In this document: piece after piece, positions 1 through 10,053 of the stretch | Position numbering within the stretch: the stretch's first letter is position 1 | Layout: the number at the start of each line of letters is the position of its first letter | Source: Plasmodiophora brassicae | Taxonomy: Eukaryota; Endomyxa; Phytomyxea; Plasmodiophorida; Plasmodiophoridae | Length of the DNA stretch: 64,000 bases | Assembly (NCBI GenBank): GCA_039704465.1 | Contig: JASFAU010000008.1 | Coordinates: 930,001 to 994,000 of the forward strand | Direction: 5' to 3' | Notes under the pieces: model-generated | Told to the model about the DNA's origin: nothing | The model's input: only the letters and a program-made list of their open reading frames with translations | Database searches by the model: none | Translations under genes and position numbers: made by a program

Positions 1-109
1 CACAGCGTAATAAGAAGGAACATCGGGCGTGATCATTCTTCGGCATGGTGGCACTGCCGGGGCGAATTTTTGGGCTCGTTCCGCGCGCGCAGCGTCGGTT
101 CGTCTCGAC

Positions 110-1250
110 ATGGCGGCGTCGTTGCTCGTGGGCCTTCTCATTTGCCGCGGCGCCGCGCTGTCCATGGATGTGCACCTGCGCGATCTGGACCATGACCTGA
201 TCGACGTGGACAGGATCGTCCCGTTCGCGCACCAGGTCGGTGGGCATCGCGTCGGCGACGGTCGGTCCGGGCGGGTGGGGTCGTGTCGCGCCGAGGATGA
301 CCCGCCCCGAGGTTGTAGGCAATGCCGCGTCCCGTGACGTCGCGCTGATCAGGGACGACAACGGACAGCACCGCCTGCTCAAGCCGCTCCAGCCGGACGA
401 GAGAGGCGTACGCGAAGCGCTCTTCTACCGGACCATATCGCAGGAGTTCGCCCGGTTGGCATGCACTGTGCGTCACCGGCCGACAACGTCTGACGCCGAG
501 TTCAGGTTCATCCCGAAATACTACGGCTTGTACAGAATGCCTGGAACGGATCATTTTCATGTCTCCCTGCAGAATTGCATTGGCCATATGCGATCACCAT
601 GCATTGCGGATATCAAGATCGGTAGGAGGGCCGGCCGGGCGTTGCTATCTGTGATTGCTGACGCGGTGCTGCAGGTCGTGTCACGTACGACCACACGGCG
701 ACACCGGACAAGGTCCTGAAGGAGGTTGCCAACTACCGCTGGCAGAGCGAGATCGGGTTCCGGTTCGTCGGCGTGAAGACGTACCGCCAGGAACTTGGGA
801 AGTTCGACGTCTACGACAAACCATTTGGCAAGAGCATCCATCCTGGCAACGTTGACACGGCATGGTCCACGCTGTTCTGTAAGGTGTGTCGAATCGCGGC
901 TCCGGTCAGATTGTTTGACAAGGCCTTCAGGCTGCGGGCACGCGCCACATGTTCAACGGCGTATCATCCGGAACATTCTGTCTCGGTTGGCGGAGATCGC
1001 CGCGCTCATGCGCGCCCAGAGCCAGTTCAAGATGTACTCCTCGTCGCTTCTCGTGGCGTACGAAGGGCACCCTTGCGACGACGACGTGGACTGCGATCCT
1101 CCAGCCTCCGTGCACATGATCGATTTCGGGCATGCCTTTCCTATTGAGGATCCCAACGACAGAGACCATAACTACCTGTTCGGTCTGGAGAGGTTGATCG
1201 CGTCGCTGGAAGCATACCATCGGAAAATGGAACCATCGGACGGTACCTGA
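110..1250 (+). CDS. inositol polyphosphate kinase (IPK/IPMK/IP6K family), spliced
   Basis: Probable inositol polyphosphate kinase, which phosphorylates inositol phosphates from ATP. Four exons (110-260, 319-621, 675-878, 931-1250) with introns of 58, 53 and 52 nt give a continuous frame. Family motifs fall on both sides of the junctions: HQVGGH near the start, the substrate-binding PCIADIKIG (P-x3-D-x-K-x-G) completed across intron 2, SSSLLVAYEG, and the catalytic MIDFGHA followed by NYLFGLERL. The first in-frame ATG before the domain (110) adds about 18 hydrophobic residues (MAASLLVGLLICRGAALS) that look like a signal peptide or anchor; an internal ATG at 164 would skip them. The 3' end is duplicated as a relic near 4185-4250. 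Family assignment is solid; substrate and N-terminus are not settled. Confidence 0.85.
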
Positions 1251-1299
1251 GCTCGCCATGGTCCAATTATCATATAGCAACCGCTGCTTTAATTATGCC

Positions 1300-1640
1300 T
1301 TACCGTGCGTGTGTGGGTCACCACGATCGCGACCGATCTATGCCTGAGGGCTGAGGCACAGACCCAACGATGGTACTGTGACAATGCGTGGTCCGGATGC
1401 GATTGGGATTCATCGAAGCCCACCTGAACAGCAAATGTTTGCAGGGCGCGTGACGTACCGGATCTCGTATCGAATCCAACGTCCTGGAAACGTCTGCTGA
1501 CTGTTCGGCACGATACGCTGTGTGGAGGGCACAGGTTTCAGACAGGGGCAAAGCGCGCGGTCGCCGGGCAACCGGCCAATCGCGGTACAACGCTGACGAT
1601 GTAGAATCGGTGAGATGACGACGTCTGTATTGCATTGTGT
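1300..1640. repeat. 3' flank repeat of RING gene A
   Basis: Non-coding block downstream of RING gene A. It is visibly homologous to 4240-4480 downstream of RING gene B and, in its last part (cggcacgatacgctgtgtgg), to 17025-17045 downstream of RING gene C. It is part of the duplicated cassette. The T1 element inserted inside the copy belonging to the C unit. Confidence 0.7.
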
Positions 1641-1665
1641 ATGTCGCCTGTAGGTCGCGATCTCT

Positions 1666-2310
1666 TCAAGGCCGCCAGCAGCGCCAGAAAGATCGGCGGC
1701 GCGTCGAGCTTGGCGGGGTCGGCGGTGGTGGGGACTCGTCGGTGGTTGGTGGCGTGGCACTAACTGAACCAATTGTTGAAAATGATGTAAATTTGAATTC
1801 GACGGTGTTCGACGGTGGTCGCCACTCTTCGGAGGTCGGTGGCGATTCTCTGGAGCTAACTGAATGAATTGATGAAAGTGGAGATTCGTCGGTGACCAGG
1901 GATCTTATTGCTGGCGGGCACAGCAAGCACTTGGATGTCGGCCGTGCGTTATTGACACACTCGATGAGGCACGACGAATGGACCTGGTGCTCGCATAACA
2001 GGTATGAGGTAAGGGTACCAACACGCATCGGTTCACGACAGATGGCACATCTGAACGGTGGTGTGAACATACAAATTCCAACACATACAGATATGCACGT
2101 TACGGCTCGTTGTCAATGGAAGCGTCCCCGGGCGTGGCCTGGTAATCATCCGAACTGAGCGCGGTCATTATAGTCCTGCGAAGCATGTCCATGACAAGGT
2201 TGGCATACATCATCGCCACCATTGACTAACCCGCTGAAAAGTGCAGATAGCAGAACCAGAAGGGTGAGCGGGGCCGGCAGGAGGCGGCAACGATGCTGAA
2301 ACGTGAGCAT
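1666..2310 (-). CDS. secreted RING-H2 protein A (POZ-less paralogue)
   Basis: Smallest of three paralogous secreted RING proteins. Predicted exons in coding order are 2310-2231, 2175-2104 and 2050-1666, with introns of 55 and 53 nt (178 aa). Exon 1 encodes a signal peptide (core LTLLVLLSALFSGLV). The last exon encodes a RING-H2 finger (CAIC, CEHQVHSSC, CLLC) and a Ser/Thr/Pro-rich tail ending in RRRSFWRCWRP. Compared with B and C, the SKP1/POZ-like segment is missing: a GTTAGT donor inside the signal-peptide region is joined to the shared linker, and the frame is kept. The last intron (GTAACG donor, GTTCAG acceptor) is the same as in B and C. Likely an E3-type ligase fold in the secretory pathway or outside the cell. 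Without transcripts, a decayed copy cannot be excluded. Confidence 0.6.
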
Positions 2311-2360
2311 CTTGGAGCAATGTCGATCGCGATGCGCGGATACCACCAGTACGCGTGTTA

Positions 2361-2604
2361 GAGGTCTGCCCCGGACAGACTTGCGTCAGGTCATACCCGC
2401 ACCCTCCGGACAGGAATAGCCCAGTTGCGACTTGCGTGGGCTGCGCCCGAAAGTCGAAACGGCAGGTAGGCGGTGTCCGCCTGTCCGTGGCTGTCAGCGA
2501 CCCAGTCAGAGGCAGACCCTGCGTGCGGTCCTCAAATACCCGCCGCACCCTCCGGACAGGAATAGCCCAGTTGCGACTTGCGTGGGCTGCGCCCGAAACC
2601 GGTA
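2361..2604. repeat. shared upstream repeat, two copies, between RING A and ankyrin gene
   Basis: Two copies (about 2361-2456 and 2538-2604) of a motif with the core ctccggacaggaatagccc followed by ttgcgacttgcgtgggctgc. It lies between the divergently transcribed RING gene A and the ankyrin gene. The same motif occurs once upstream of RING B (about 5555-5650) and once upstream of RING C (about 18060-18150). Its position 5' of each gene suggests a promoter element carried with the duplication; this is inferred from location only. Confidence 0.6.
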
Positions 2605-2705
2605 GTCCGGGCGGACAGGGTGGCAATCTGGAAGTGAGGCGCTGCCAAACGCAGAAGTAGGAGATTTCCAAGCAGCTGCATCGGCATCTCATCGCCGACG
2701 CCACC

Positions 2706-4094
2706 ATGTCCATCAGCAATCTCATTCGATCCAGCGGTACGACCGCGACGTCCCTGATCCTGGCCGCCGGTCTCTTCGCTGGGATCCTGCACGTCGCCAT
2801 GGCGGTCCCCCCGCACGGCACCGATGGTGACGCTTCCGCCACATGTCCGGGCGACACGGATGGCGACCTCGGCGCTTGCGCTGCACCAAACATCAACGAC
2901 TGGGACATAATTGCTGCTACGAGCTGCGGGCGCTCAACGCAGAGTCGCGCCCAACAGGCCGTCGACTGCGCTCCAGGCATGGTACGGCTCATGCAGGTTC
3001 AGACTACCGTGAAACGTCGCGTTATAGTTAACAGGCTTCGTGAACACCTCCTTACCTGTTCCGGTCGACCAGACACCATCGGGCATCTGATCTGCAAGGC
3101 GCGGTGGAACAAACGTCAATCGTTGCTGCATTGGGCCGCGTTTTACGGAGAGAAAGCCATAGCTCAGTTCGTGCTAAGTGCCCCGGGAGTTGCCGTCAAT
3201 GCGAAAGGGGCGGATCGATTGCGGACCCCTCTGCACCTGGCCGCGCATCAGGGGAACCGTGATATTGTCGAATTGCTGCTGACTGCACCCGGAATCGACT
3301 ATAATCCACGCGATAAGAGCATGAGATCGCCACTGCACTTGGCCGTGATGAATGACAAGGGCAACGTCGTCAAATGTCTGTTGGGTAACACTGGCCTGGT
3401 GGACATCAACAGCTTCGACTCGAACGGGAAAACACCTCTGGAGTGCGCGATAGAGGGTTGGAATGCGTGCCCCGCCGATACTCGTCTCCGCACCGTCCGG
3501 GACCTGCTCAAGGCCGGCGCCCGTCTTGGTACAAACGACTACACGGTGCTGTACTGGGCCGTGAGCAACAACCATCGGCACATCGCCACGCAATTGCTCA
3601 AGCAGACATGGATCGATGTCAACGATGGAGGTCGAAGCGTGCCAGCACCACTGTACCAGGCCGTGCAGACGCAAAACTCGGACATGGTCAAACTGTTGCT
3701 CAAGCACCGCAGGATCGATCCGAACCGTGGCAATCCTCTACTGCTGGCCGTCCAAACAGAAAGCTATGACATGGTCAAGCTGTTGCTCAAGCACCGGCTA
3801 ATCGATGTGCGCCGTGGCCTTCTAAAGGCCGTCAAGGACGGCGCCATTCAGATCGCTGAAATGCTCATCAGCAAGTGCCCGATGCTCGACGTCACAAGCC
3901 TAGCGTTCCGCAAGGCGCTGGTCATTGCCAAGAAACGTGAGTATACGAACCTCGTCTCGTTGATGGAAGAGGTCGGGGGCGACATCGAGCTGGGTTCCAT
4001 CTCCAAGCGTGCCGCCCTGCAGGAATTCTTCGAGAACCCGAGCGTCACGAGCTTGAACTGTGTACTCGATAGTATGCACCTCCGTACGCTCTGA
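2706..4094 (+). CDS. secreted ankyrin-repeat protein
   Basis: Single-exon protein of 462 aa. Residues about 14-33 form a hydrophobic stretch ending in AMA before VPP, a plausible signal peptide. A Cys-containing spacer follows (about 45-135), then ankyrin repeats over about 138-395. Typical helix starts are visible: SLLHWAAFYG, TPLHLAAHQGN, SPLHLAVMND, TPLECAIEG, APLYQAV and PLLLAV, with repeated DMVKLLLKHR. The repeats carry PNR/VNA turns and vary in length. It shares an upstream region containing the duplicated motif with RING gene A, which is transcribed the other way. Ankyrin repeats bind proteins; export implies action outside the cell, for example on a host. Signal peptide and repeats are seen; effector function is inference. 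Confidence 0.8.
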   Translation: MSISNLIRSSGTTATSLILAAGLFAGILHVAMAVPPHGTDGDASATCPGDTDGDLGACAAPNINDWDIIAATSCGRSTQSRAQQAVDCAPGMVRLMQVQTTVKRRVIVNRLREHLLTCSGRPDTIGHLICKARWNKRQSLLHWAAFYGEKAIAQFVLSAPGVAVNAKGADRLRTPLHLAAHQGNRDIVELLLTAPGIDYNPRDKSMRSPLHLAVMNDKGNVVKCLLGNTGLVDINSFDSNGKTPLECAIEGWNACPADTRLRTVRDLLKAGARLGTNDYTVLYWAVSNNHRHIATQLLKQTWIDVNDGGRSVPAPLYQAVQTQNSDMVKLLLKHRRIDPNRGNPLLLAVQTESYDMVKLLLKHRLIDVRRGLLKAVKDGAIQIAEMLISKCPMLDVTSLAFRKALVIAKKREYTNLVSLMEEVGGDIELGSISKRAALQEFFENPSVTSLNCVLDSMHLRTL

Positions 4095-4184
4095 ACGTGT
4101 CGCGTCTTGAACGTACGCCTATGATCGCATTAAAGAGCTTGGTGTTTGGCTAGCTAAAACTTGGAAGGGTTGATTGCATCGCAG

Positions 4185-4250
4185 GAAGCATAGCATCGGA
4201 AAATGTAACTATCGCAGTGTACCTGATCCTCGCCATTCTCCAGCAACCAT
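4185..4250 (+). pseudogene. relic of the inositol polyphosphate kinase 3' end
   Basis: About 60 bases (gaagcatagcatcggaaaat and following) match the last codons and the stop region of the kinase at 1207-1262 with scattered substitutions. It sits at the same relative distance downstream of RING gene B as the real kinase end sits from RING gene A. It marks one edge of the segmental duplication and has no coding role. Confidence 0.65.
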
Positions 4251-4592
4251 TGCGTTGCCGTACGCCTGTAGGCCACCACGACCGCAGGGGATTTTAGCCT
4301 GAGGCACAGTCCTAACGGCAGTAATATGACGATGCATGAGGCGATACGGTTTGGGTTCATCGCAGCCAACAGCACAGGGGCCGGATCTCGACCCCAACCA
4401 CGCGTCGCAGAAATGTGATCTGCTGACTTTCGGCACGATACGCTGTGTGGAGGGCACAGTTTTCATACGGAGCAAAGCGAGCGGCTGCCGGGCAGACGTA
4501 TAATTCCGGGCACATTGCTGACGGTATACGTAGCATCGGGAAATGAAGATTATACTAATTGCATTGTGCACGTCGGCGGTGTCGCGATCTCT

Positions 4593-5464
4593 TCAAGGCC
4601 GCAGGCAGCACCAGAAAGATCGGTGGCGCGTCGAACTGCTCGACCTTGGTGGTGAGTCGTAGATGCCCGTGTGCGTTGTCAATGAGGCAACGTTGTTGAG
4701 CGGGTAGCTAATTGGTGGCGTCTCGTCGGGGTTCTGGACGGAACGGCTGGTGTCGTGAACCGTTAGGACGAGGCCGTTGCACAGAGGGCACGTGGGTGCC
4801 AGTGTGAGCCATTCGAGGATGCACGACGTGTGGAACTGGTGCTCGCATGACAGATATGCGGTCTCCGCACCACCACGCATCGATTCATGACAGATGACAC
4901 ATCTGAACGTCGGTGAGAACAGACGAATTCCAGCGTATACAAAGAGGCACGTTACTGCTCGTTGCCACTGATGGCGTCACCGGTCGTCGCCTCGCACCAA
5001 CCACTATTTGACCTGAGCGCGGCCATTGTAGTTCGTCCCATTTGTAGTTCCCGAGCGACAGCCAGGAGGCGCCGATTCTGGGCCACCGATCTCTCTCGGA
5101 CGACGCTCTGTACCCATTCCAGCCCACGTCGCTTCTATTGTATGGCCCCGTTGGTTTGATCAGTTGATATGATATAGATGGTCGGCATTCAGATTACCCC
5201 AAGTCGGCGGCGTTTAACAATGTAAACGGTGACGATGCCCAACTCATTGCAGGAAATGTTGATACGCTGGTAGTGCATGTTCGCAAAACGTGGTGAGACC
5301 TTGGCTGCCTCATCTCGGGGGAATCCATATGTGACACCTTCTAGGCACACAAGATTGACGTCATCATCACCATCAGCATTGGCTAACCCGCTGAAAAGTG
5401 CAGATAACAGGACCAGAAGGGTGCATGGGGCCAGGAGGCGGCAAAGACGCTGAAACGCGGGCAT
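4593..5464 (-). CDS. secreted SKP1/POZ-like plus RING-H2 protein B
   Basis: Predicted exons in coding order 5464-5198, 5134-4956 and 4902-4593, introns 63 and 53 nt, 251 aa. Exon 1 has a signal peptide (CTLLVLLSALFSGLANA) and a segment resembling the N-terminal half of a SKP1/BTB-POZ fold: strand VNLVCLEGVTY, helix PRDEAAKVSP, then INISCNELGIVTVYIVK. Exon 2 is a helical linker (SVAQNRRLL). Exon 3 is a RING-H2 finger (CVIC, SCEHQFHTSC, CPLC) with the conserved tail HRSFWCCLRP. Exon 1 is exactly 267 nt, as in gene C, which supports the splice model even though the unspliced frame hits stops. Cytosolic SCF ligases use separate SKP1/BTB and RING subunits; here both fold types appear on one exported chain. 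The POZ call rests on pattern, not on a profile search. Confidence 0.6.
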
Positions 5465-5554
5465 CTTGGAGCAATGTCGATCGCGGTGTGCGGATACCAG
5501 TTCGTGCGTAGGTGGTCTGCCTCGGTCAGCGTCAAGTGCGGACTTGCTCGCGAA

Positions 5555-5650
5555 TGCGGAATGCCGGACGGACTTGCGTCAGGTCATACCCCCATCCTCC
5601 GGACAGGAATAGCCCGGTTGCGACTTGCCTGGGCTGCGTCCGAAACGGCA
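5555..5650. repeat. shared upstream repeat, RING B copy
   Basis: Copy of the motif centred on ctccggacaggaatagcccg, about 90-190 bases upstream of the start codon of RING gene B. Compare 2361-2604 and 18060-18150. Candidate promoter element. Confidence 0.55.
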
Positions 5651-6160
5651 GAAAGGCCATGTCCGTCGCCCGCTGAGCCCCGCAATTTCTATAGTTCCTG
5701 GTGCCATGGCGAAGCGGTCGAAGTCGGTTCTGAGGCAACACTCTGCCAGTTCCTACCAGCCACAGGATGACGCCGCTGCGTGTACAGCCGTCGCGGCGCT
5801 GATGTCGCCGCATCGGCGACCCGGCTGTGGTCGAACGTACACCTCTGTCGCAACCTAAACGACCGTTTCCAGTCTGGCAAACCGGGTTTCTCGGACGTCA
5901 CGTCGTAATTCCTCGGATGCGAATATTACGGGAAGTGCTGCTCAGTTGTCGTGGGAATCGCGTTCAGCGGTGGTGCCACTTCGTGAACGGTCCGTGCGAT
6001 GGTTGGCGCCGGATGGTCGCGAGACGCCCAGACAGCGAGCAAGATGAGTAGGCAATAACTGGCTTCAATATTTCAGCACTGGACAAATCGATAAAGCGGC
6101 CAACAGATTCCTCTTGTCCAGATGCTGAAGGTATACGATCGACTAGGACAGGTTAGACGC
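5651..6160. other. region without a recognisable gene
   Basis: Between the RING B upstream repeat and the CCDC112 relic. Only short overlapping frames are present; no motif, signal peptide or splice model convinced me on either strand. Confidence 0.5.
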
Positions 6161-6199
6161 CCTTATGACGTTATGAAGTAATCAGTTCTGGCATTAGCT

Positions 6200-6440
6200 C
6201 GGAATCGTTCGGCGACGCACCTGGGCACGGTCGTACCGTCGACGTTGTGATGTCCCCAGCGATGCCGGTCGTCCAGTGATCTACAGGTGAGCGAAGCTGG
6301 CGCGACGAGTGGAAGTCGTTGTCGAGACGTCTTAACGGGTTGCGGCAAAGCGTCTGATTCTGAACTTGACAGTTCTCCGACAGGGCGTACCCGTTGGAGA
6401 AGTCCATCAATTCGAAGCTGAATCGAGCTCGACCTTGTAT
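6200..6440 (+). pseudogene. relic of the CCDC112 gene 5' end
   Basis: Degenerate copy of 19010-19260, the 5' region of the CCDC112-like gene. Shared stretches include cggcgacgcacctgggcac, the agcgatgcc block and a decayed exon still reading DEWKSLSRR. Indels and stops break it and the rest of the gene is absent. It is the right edge of the duplicated unit carrying RING gene B, and T1 inserted just beyond it. Confidence 0.65.
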
Positions 6441-6466
6441 GGTCTGTAGACAGTTTGGCACGATAC

Positions 6467-6642
6467 TGTGACGTCCCAACGGTGATGGTATATCAGCCGT
6501 GTAGTATAATCGTCTGTGTCCCCGACCTGCAGCTCCCACGGACGCCGTGCGGACTCCGTGCGCACTCCGTGCATGTCCGTCATTCTTAGGGCGGCCTAGC
6601 CGGATCACAGCTATTCTTGTCTTATAGCTTGGAGCCGGCACA
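6467..6642 (-). repeat. T1 3' LTR
   Basis: 176-nt LTR, tgtgacgtcc...ccggcaca on the plus strand, preceded by atac. Confidence 0.9.
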
Positions 6643-6839
6643 TTCCCCTCCTCCAACGAAATGCTCCTCCTTGCAGGTGTCTTCAGTGGTGGTGTATCCT
6701 AATCATGTCTTCTCCTTAATATAGTCTAATTAACATAATTAAGTCTCAATCTTCGTAGAACACAGTTTTGGCTTCTGTCGTCACATGGCCGTCGGCATTA
6801 AAATAACCCAGCGCGCATCCGGAAAAAAGCATGACTAGC

Positions 6840-8981
6840 CTACTGGACTCCTTCCGCCTTAAGTAACTCCTTAACCTCATCAGCAAGGTGATGTTTCTCC
6901 TTCCTCATCCTGGCGGCATGTGCCTTCACCAGCTTCGGTACATCCATCGCCAACCTGCAGATTGGCTCCCATGAATCCTCCGCTTCAGAGAAACCCTTCC
7001 ATCCGATCAACAATTCCATTCCCTGTCTCCGGACTGTGCCTGCAGTCCTTGAAGACTTCAATGGCGAAACGCTCATTGTCATAATCCATCTGTCGCTTCA
7101 GTTCCTCAGTGGCATTCACTTTGCCATGTTCATAGAGGCGAACGCGGTCCCCGTGAACGGTTCGAGTGTCCGTCTCATTGAACATATTCCTCACCTCGTA
7201 GGTGTAGTTCTCGTGGCTATCAGTTATTTGATATAGGCCCCGCCACTTCATAAAGAGCTTCTTGCCCGGAACCTTACCCGGTTCAGGCAATCCGATGAGT
7301 ACATAGTCACCGATCTGAAAGTTCGGTGCAGTTGCTCGTCGGTACGCGTCGCTCCTCTTCCTGTGTACGGCTCGGATTTTCTTCGATTGCTGCACTGCTC
7401 CCTTGTGCATTTCATTCAGCGACGTCTGCAATTGCATGACTAGCTCCTGAATATGCTCCTTTGAGAGTGTAGCTTCCCCATACTTCTCATCCCTGGCCTC
7501 TTGAACACTTGCTTCAGCGGGTTGTCTGGTTGACGTCCCATCATCACTGTCACTGGCGCATTCCCGTTGGTACGCGCCCGCGACCTGTGATTGATCGTGT
7601 GTTCAATGTTGTGGTTCAACCATGGCCAATCGTATTTGTCCCACTGCAATTCAGACAGAAGTGCTCTGACTAGTTGCAAGTAGTTCCTGTTGATCACCTC
7701 AATTGATCCATTACTGTAATGCCCATAGGCAACAGTCGGGTGATGAGCAAATCCACATCGACGCGCCAGTTCCTTCACAACGTTTGCCAGAAAGCAAGAC
7801 GCCATGTCTGACACCATCAACTCAAACGTTCCGAAGATAGCCCTCCATTCGAGCAGTGCCTCTACAGTGGTTTCCGCATTGGGTGTATGGTCAGGAGTAA
7901 TCTTGACCATGCCAGACAGATCATCCCTGATTATCAGGTTCCATTGCAGATCATGTCTTCCGCCCTTCTGAGCCGCCATCATGTATAGCCAATCCAAGTG
8001 AATCACCTGATTCGGCCTAACACCATGAACAGCTGTTCCCAATGGCCTGGGAATCCTAACCCCGCCCCTTGTCGGTAGACAGTTCAAACACGCGTTGCAG
8101 AACGTCCTCATGTCCTCATCGCAGTGTGCCCAATGGCAGAACTCCCCAACTTCCTCAACGAGGCCTTCAGTCCTAGATGCCCACTGTTTCCGCCCGCATG
8201 AGCAATAGCGCATAGCTGCAGCTTCAGCTCGTTGCATTCGTCTGGTATGATCACCTGTCCCTTCCCTGTGACGAAGAGATCATCACCATTCTTCGGTCGT
8301 TTCGTTCCTCTGAGCCATTTCCTCTGAGCCTTACGGATTTCGTCCACGGTCGGCCATTGGAATTCCTTCCTTTGTAACGGCCGTACCCGATATCCGTCCT
8401 CAATTTGAAGCGTTATCCTCCTGATCGTGCGTACCTCTAGGTGCTGGTCATCAGGCCCACCGTCCGGTGCACCCCACCGCGTCATAAGATCCGACCACAC
8501 ATTGTCCTCCCCGCAATGTGTTCAATGACGTAGTTGACCCTCTGTATGTCCAGTGCCCATCGTTGCAGTTTCTGCGCCGTTGGCTTTGACACGTCCGTTG
8601 GTGAGAATATCCTCACGAGATTCCTATGATCGGTAAACAAACGAAACTGCTCGTTGGTTGTAACGAGATAGTCCAGTTTGTCAATCCCATCCTTGATCGC
8701 GAACCCTTCCTTCTCCACCGTGGACCAGTTCCGCTCTGGGCCCGCGAACTTGTGTCCGACGAAACCCAGCGGTTCATGTCGCTGCCCATGCACTGGTTTA
8801 CCCAAGTCCTCAGGCGGAATCTGTGTGACTACCGCCGCGCTGTTAACCTCATTTGCATCTGAGAATAGGCATTGGATCCGGTCCTTTCGCGGGTACGCTA
8901 GTTGGACCGTGTCCGCCACTGCCATCTTCAGTTTCTCGAATGCCAGCGCATGTTCGGGTGACCATCCATATTTGCACAATC
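6840..8981 (-). pseudogene. T1 pol, distal part: RNase H, integrase, chromodomain
   Basis: Broken coding region of T1 downstream (in sense) of the T2 insertion. The RNase H-like part (CLFSDANEVNSAAVV, RLFTDHRNL) runs to about 8482. The integrase zinc-binding and core region (FCHWAH, CNACLNC, VIHLDWLY, VSDMAS) covers about 7440-8240. A C-terminal chromodomain (LLIGWKGF, DSWEP) lies near 6850-7080. The frame changes several times. Breaks near 8500 and near 8140 are shared with T3; one near 7020 is private to T1. Confidence 0.85.
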
Positions 8982-9176
8982 TGTAGTCAGTCTCGAGCCA
9001 ATATCCCAATGAGCTTTATCATCCATCCCATCCACGGCGTCGGCCATGCCATCACAGTGGAGCTAAATCCGTGCAGGCCCCCTTTCCTCAGGACAGCAGG
9101 ACCCCCTCCTCACTCCTCAGGACAGCAGCATCTTGAGGTCGGGCACGAGACGCTAAATATAGAGCCCCGCTCTACA
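8982..9176 (-). repeat. T2 3' LTR
   Basis: 195-nt LTR (tgtagtcagt...gctctaca), matching 14087-14281. Confidence 0.92.
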
Positions 9177-10053
9177 CTGCCTTTCTCCGAACTCGTGCCC
9201 GGAACCAGCAACATCATCATCGTGCCCGGCGAAGATAGGGAAGACGGCGAAGGGTAGTGTGAGACTCGGAATCACCCAATACTCACTAAAAACCACCTTG
9301 TAACCCCATGGGAAAAATCGGTGGAAAATCCATTTACGGACACCCTTGCCACAGCCAGCCGAGATGGAGATACATGAACTGACGAAAACATCGGCGATGG
9401 GGCGCTCGACCCAGATGGGTGGAGCCCGGTCCATATACACCCGAAAAGTATCATTCACCTAGCTCAGCGGCCGACACAGATGCGTGGACCCCCAGCGCAA
9501 CAGAGTCTCGATAGTCAGAACGCCCTGACCAGAGTCAAATCTGCGGTGACGAGTGACTTAACGGATGCTGCCGAATGTCCCGTGACACAACGATATTGAT
9601 GAGGCCACCTGTGTGACTGCCCATCGAATAACGTGATGGCCTCTCAGAGGAGCGCCATAAACCGTGGTTGCATGATCGCATAACAACCAGGTTGACTGAT
9701 TCCATGACTTGCATGCAAACCAGTTGCAATGGTCCCAATTATTTGAGAACCGGGCCCACAATTATTGAGGACCATGATCATGATCATCCTCGTATCGTCC
9801 AGTGCAGAACCGATACGGTTGCGTCGTCCTTCCGGTCCCGACGGTACTGAATAAGCGTGTTTGACGGTTGACTCCTGTGCAACCACAAACCGTAAACACT
9901 GCACAGGCATTGTCATTCATACCTAGTGCCGTCGTCGCTGCTTCCGCTCTGTCTGGCGTTGCGCGTTACTCGCTCGCTTTGGTGCTGGGGCGAAACGACG
10001 TAGAGCTTCCGCTTGTGGATGATTGTCTCCCAGACGTCTTATTAGCTGGTGCA
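9177..10053. other. T2 3' untranslated internal region
   Basis: About 880 bases between the pol stop and the 3' LTR with no open frame of note. Includes a purine-rich tract next to the LTR and a small palindromic run (ccatgatcatgatcat) near 9771. Confidence 0.6.

Noticed and set aside
1666..2310. RING gene A as a plain pseudogene
   Set aside because: The unspliced frame has a stop, but a standard-sized intron with good sites restores frame through to a complete RING, so I list it as a gene with moderate confidence.
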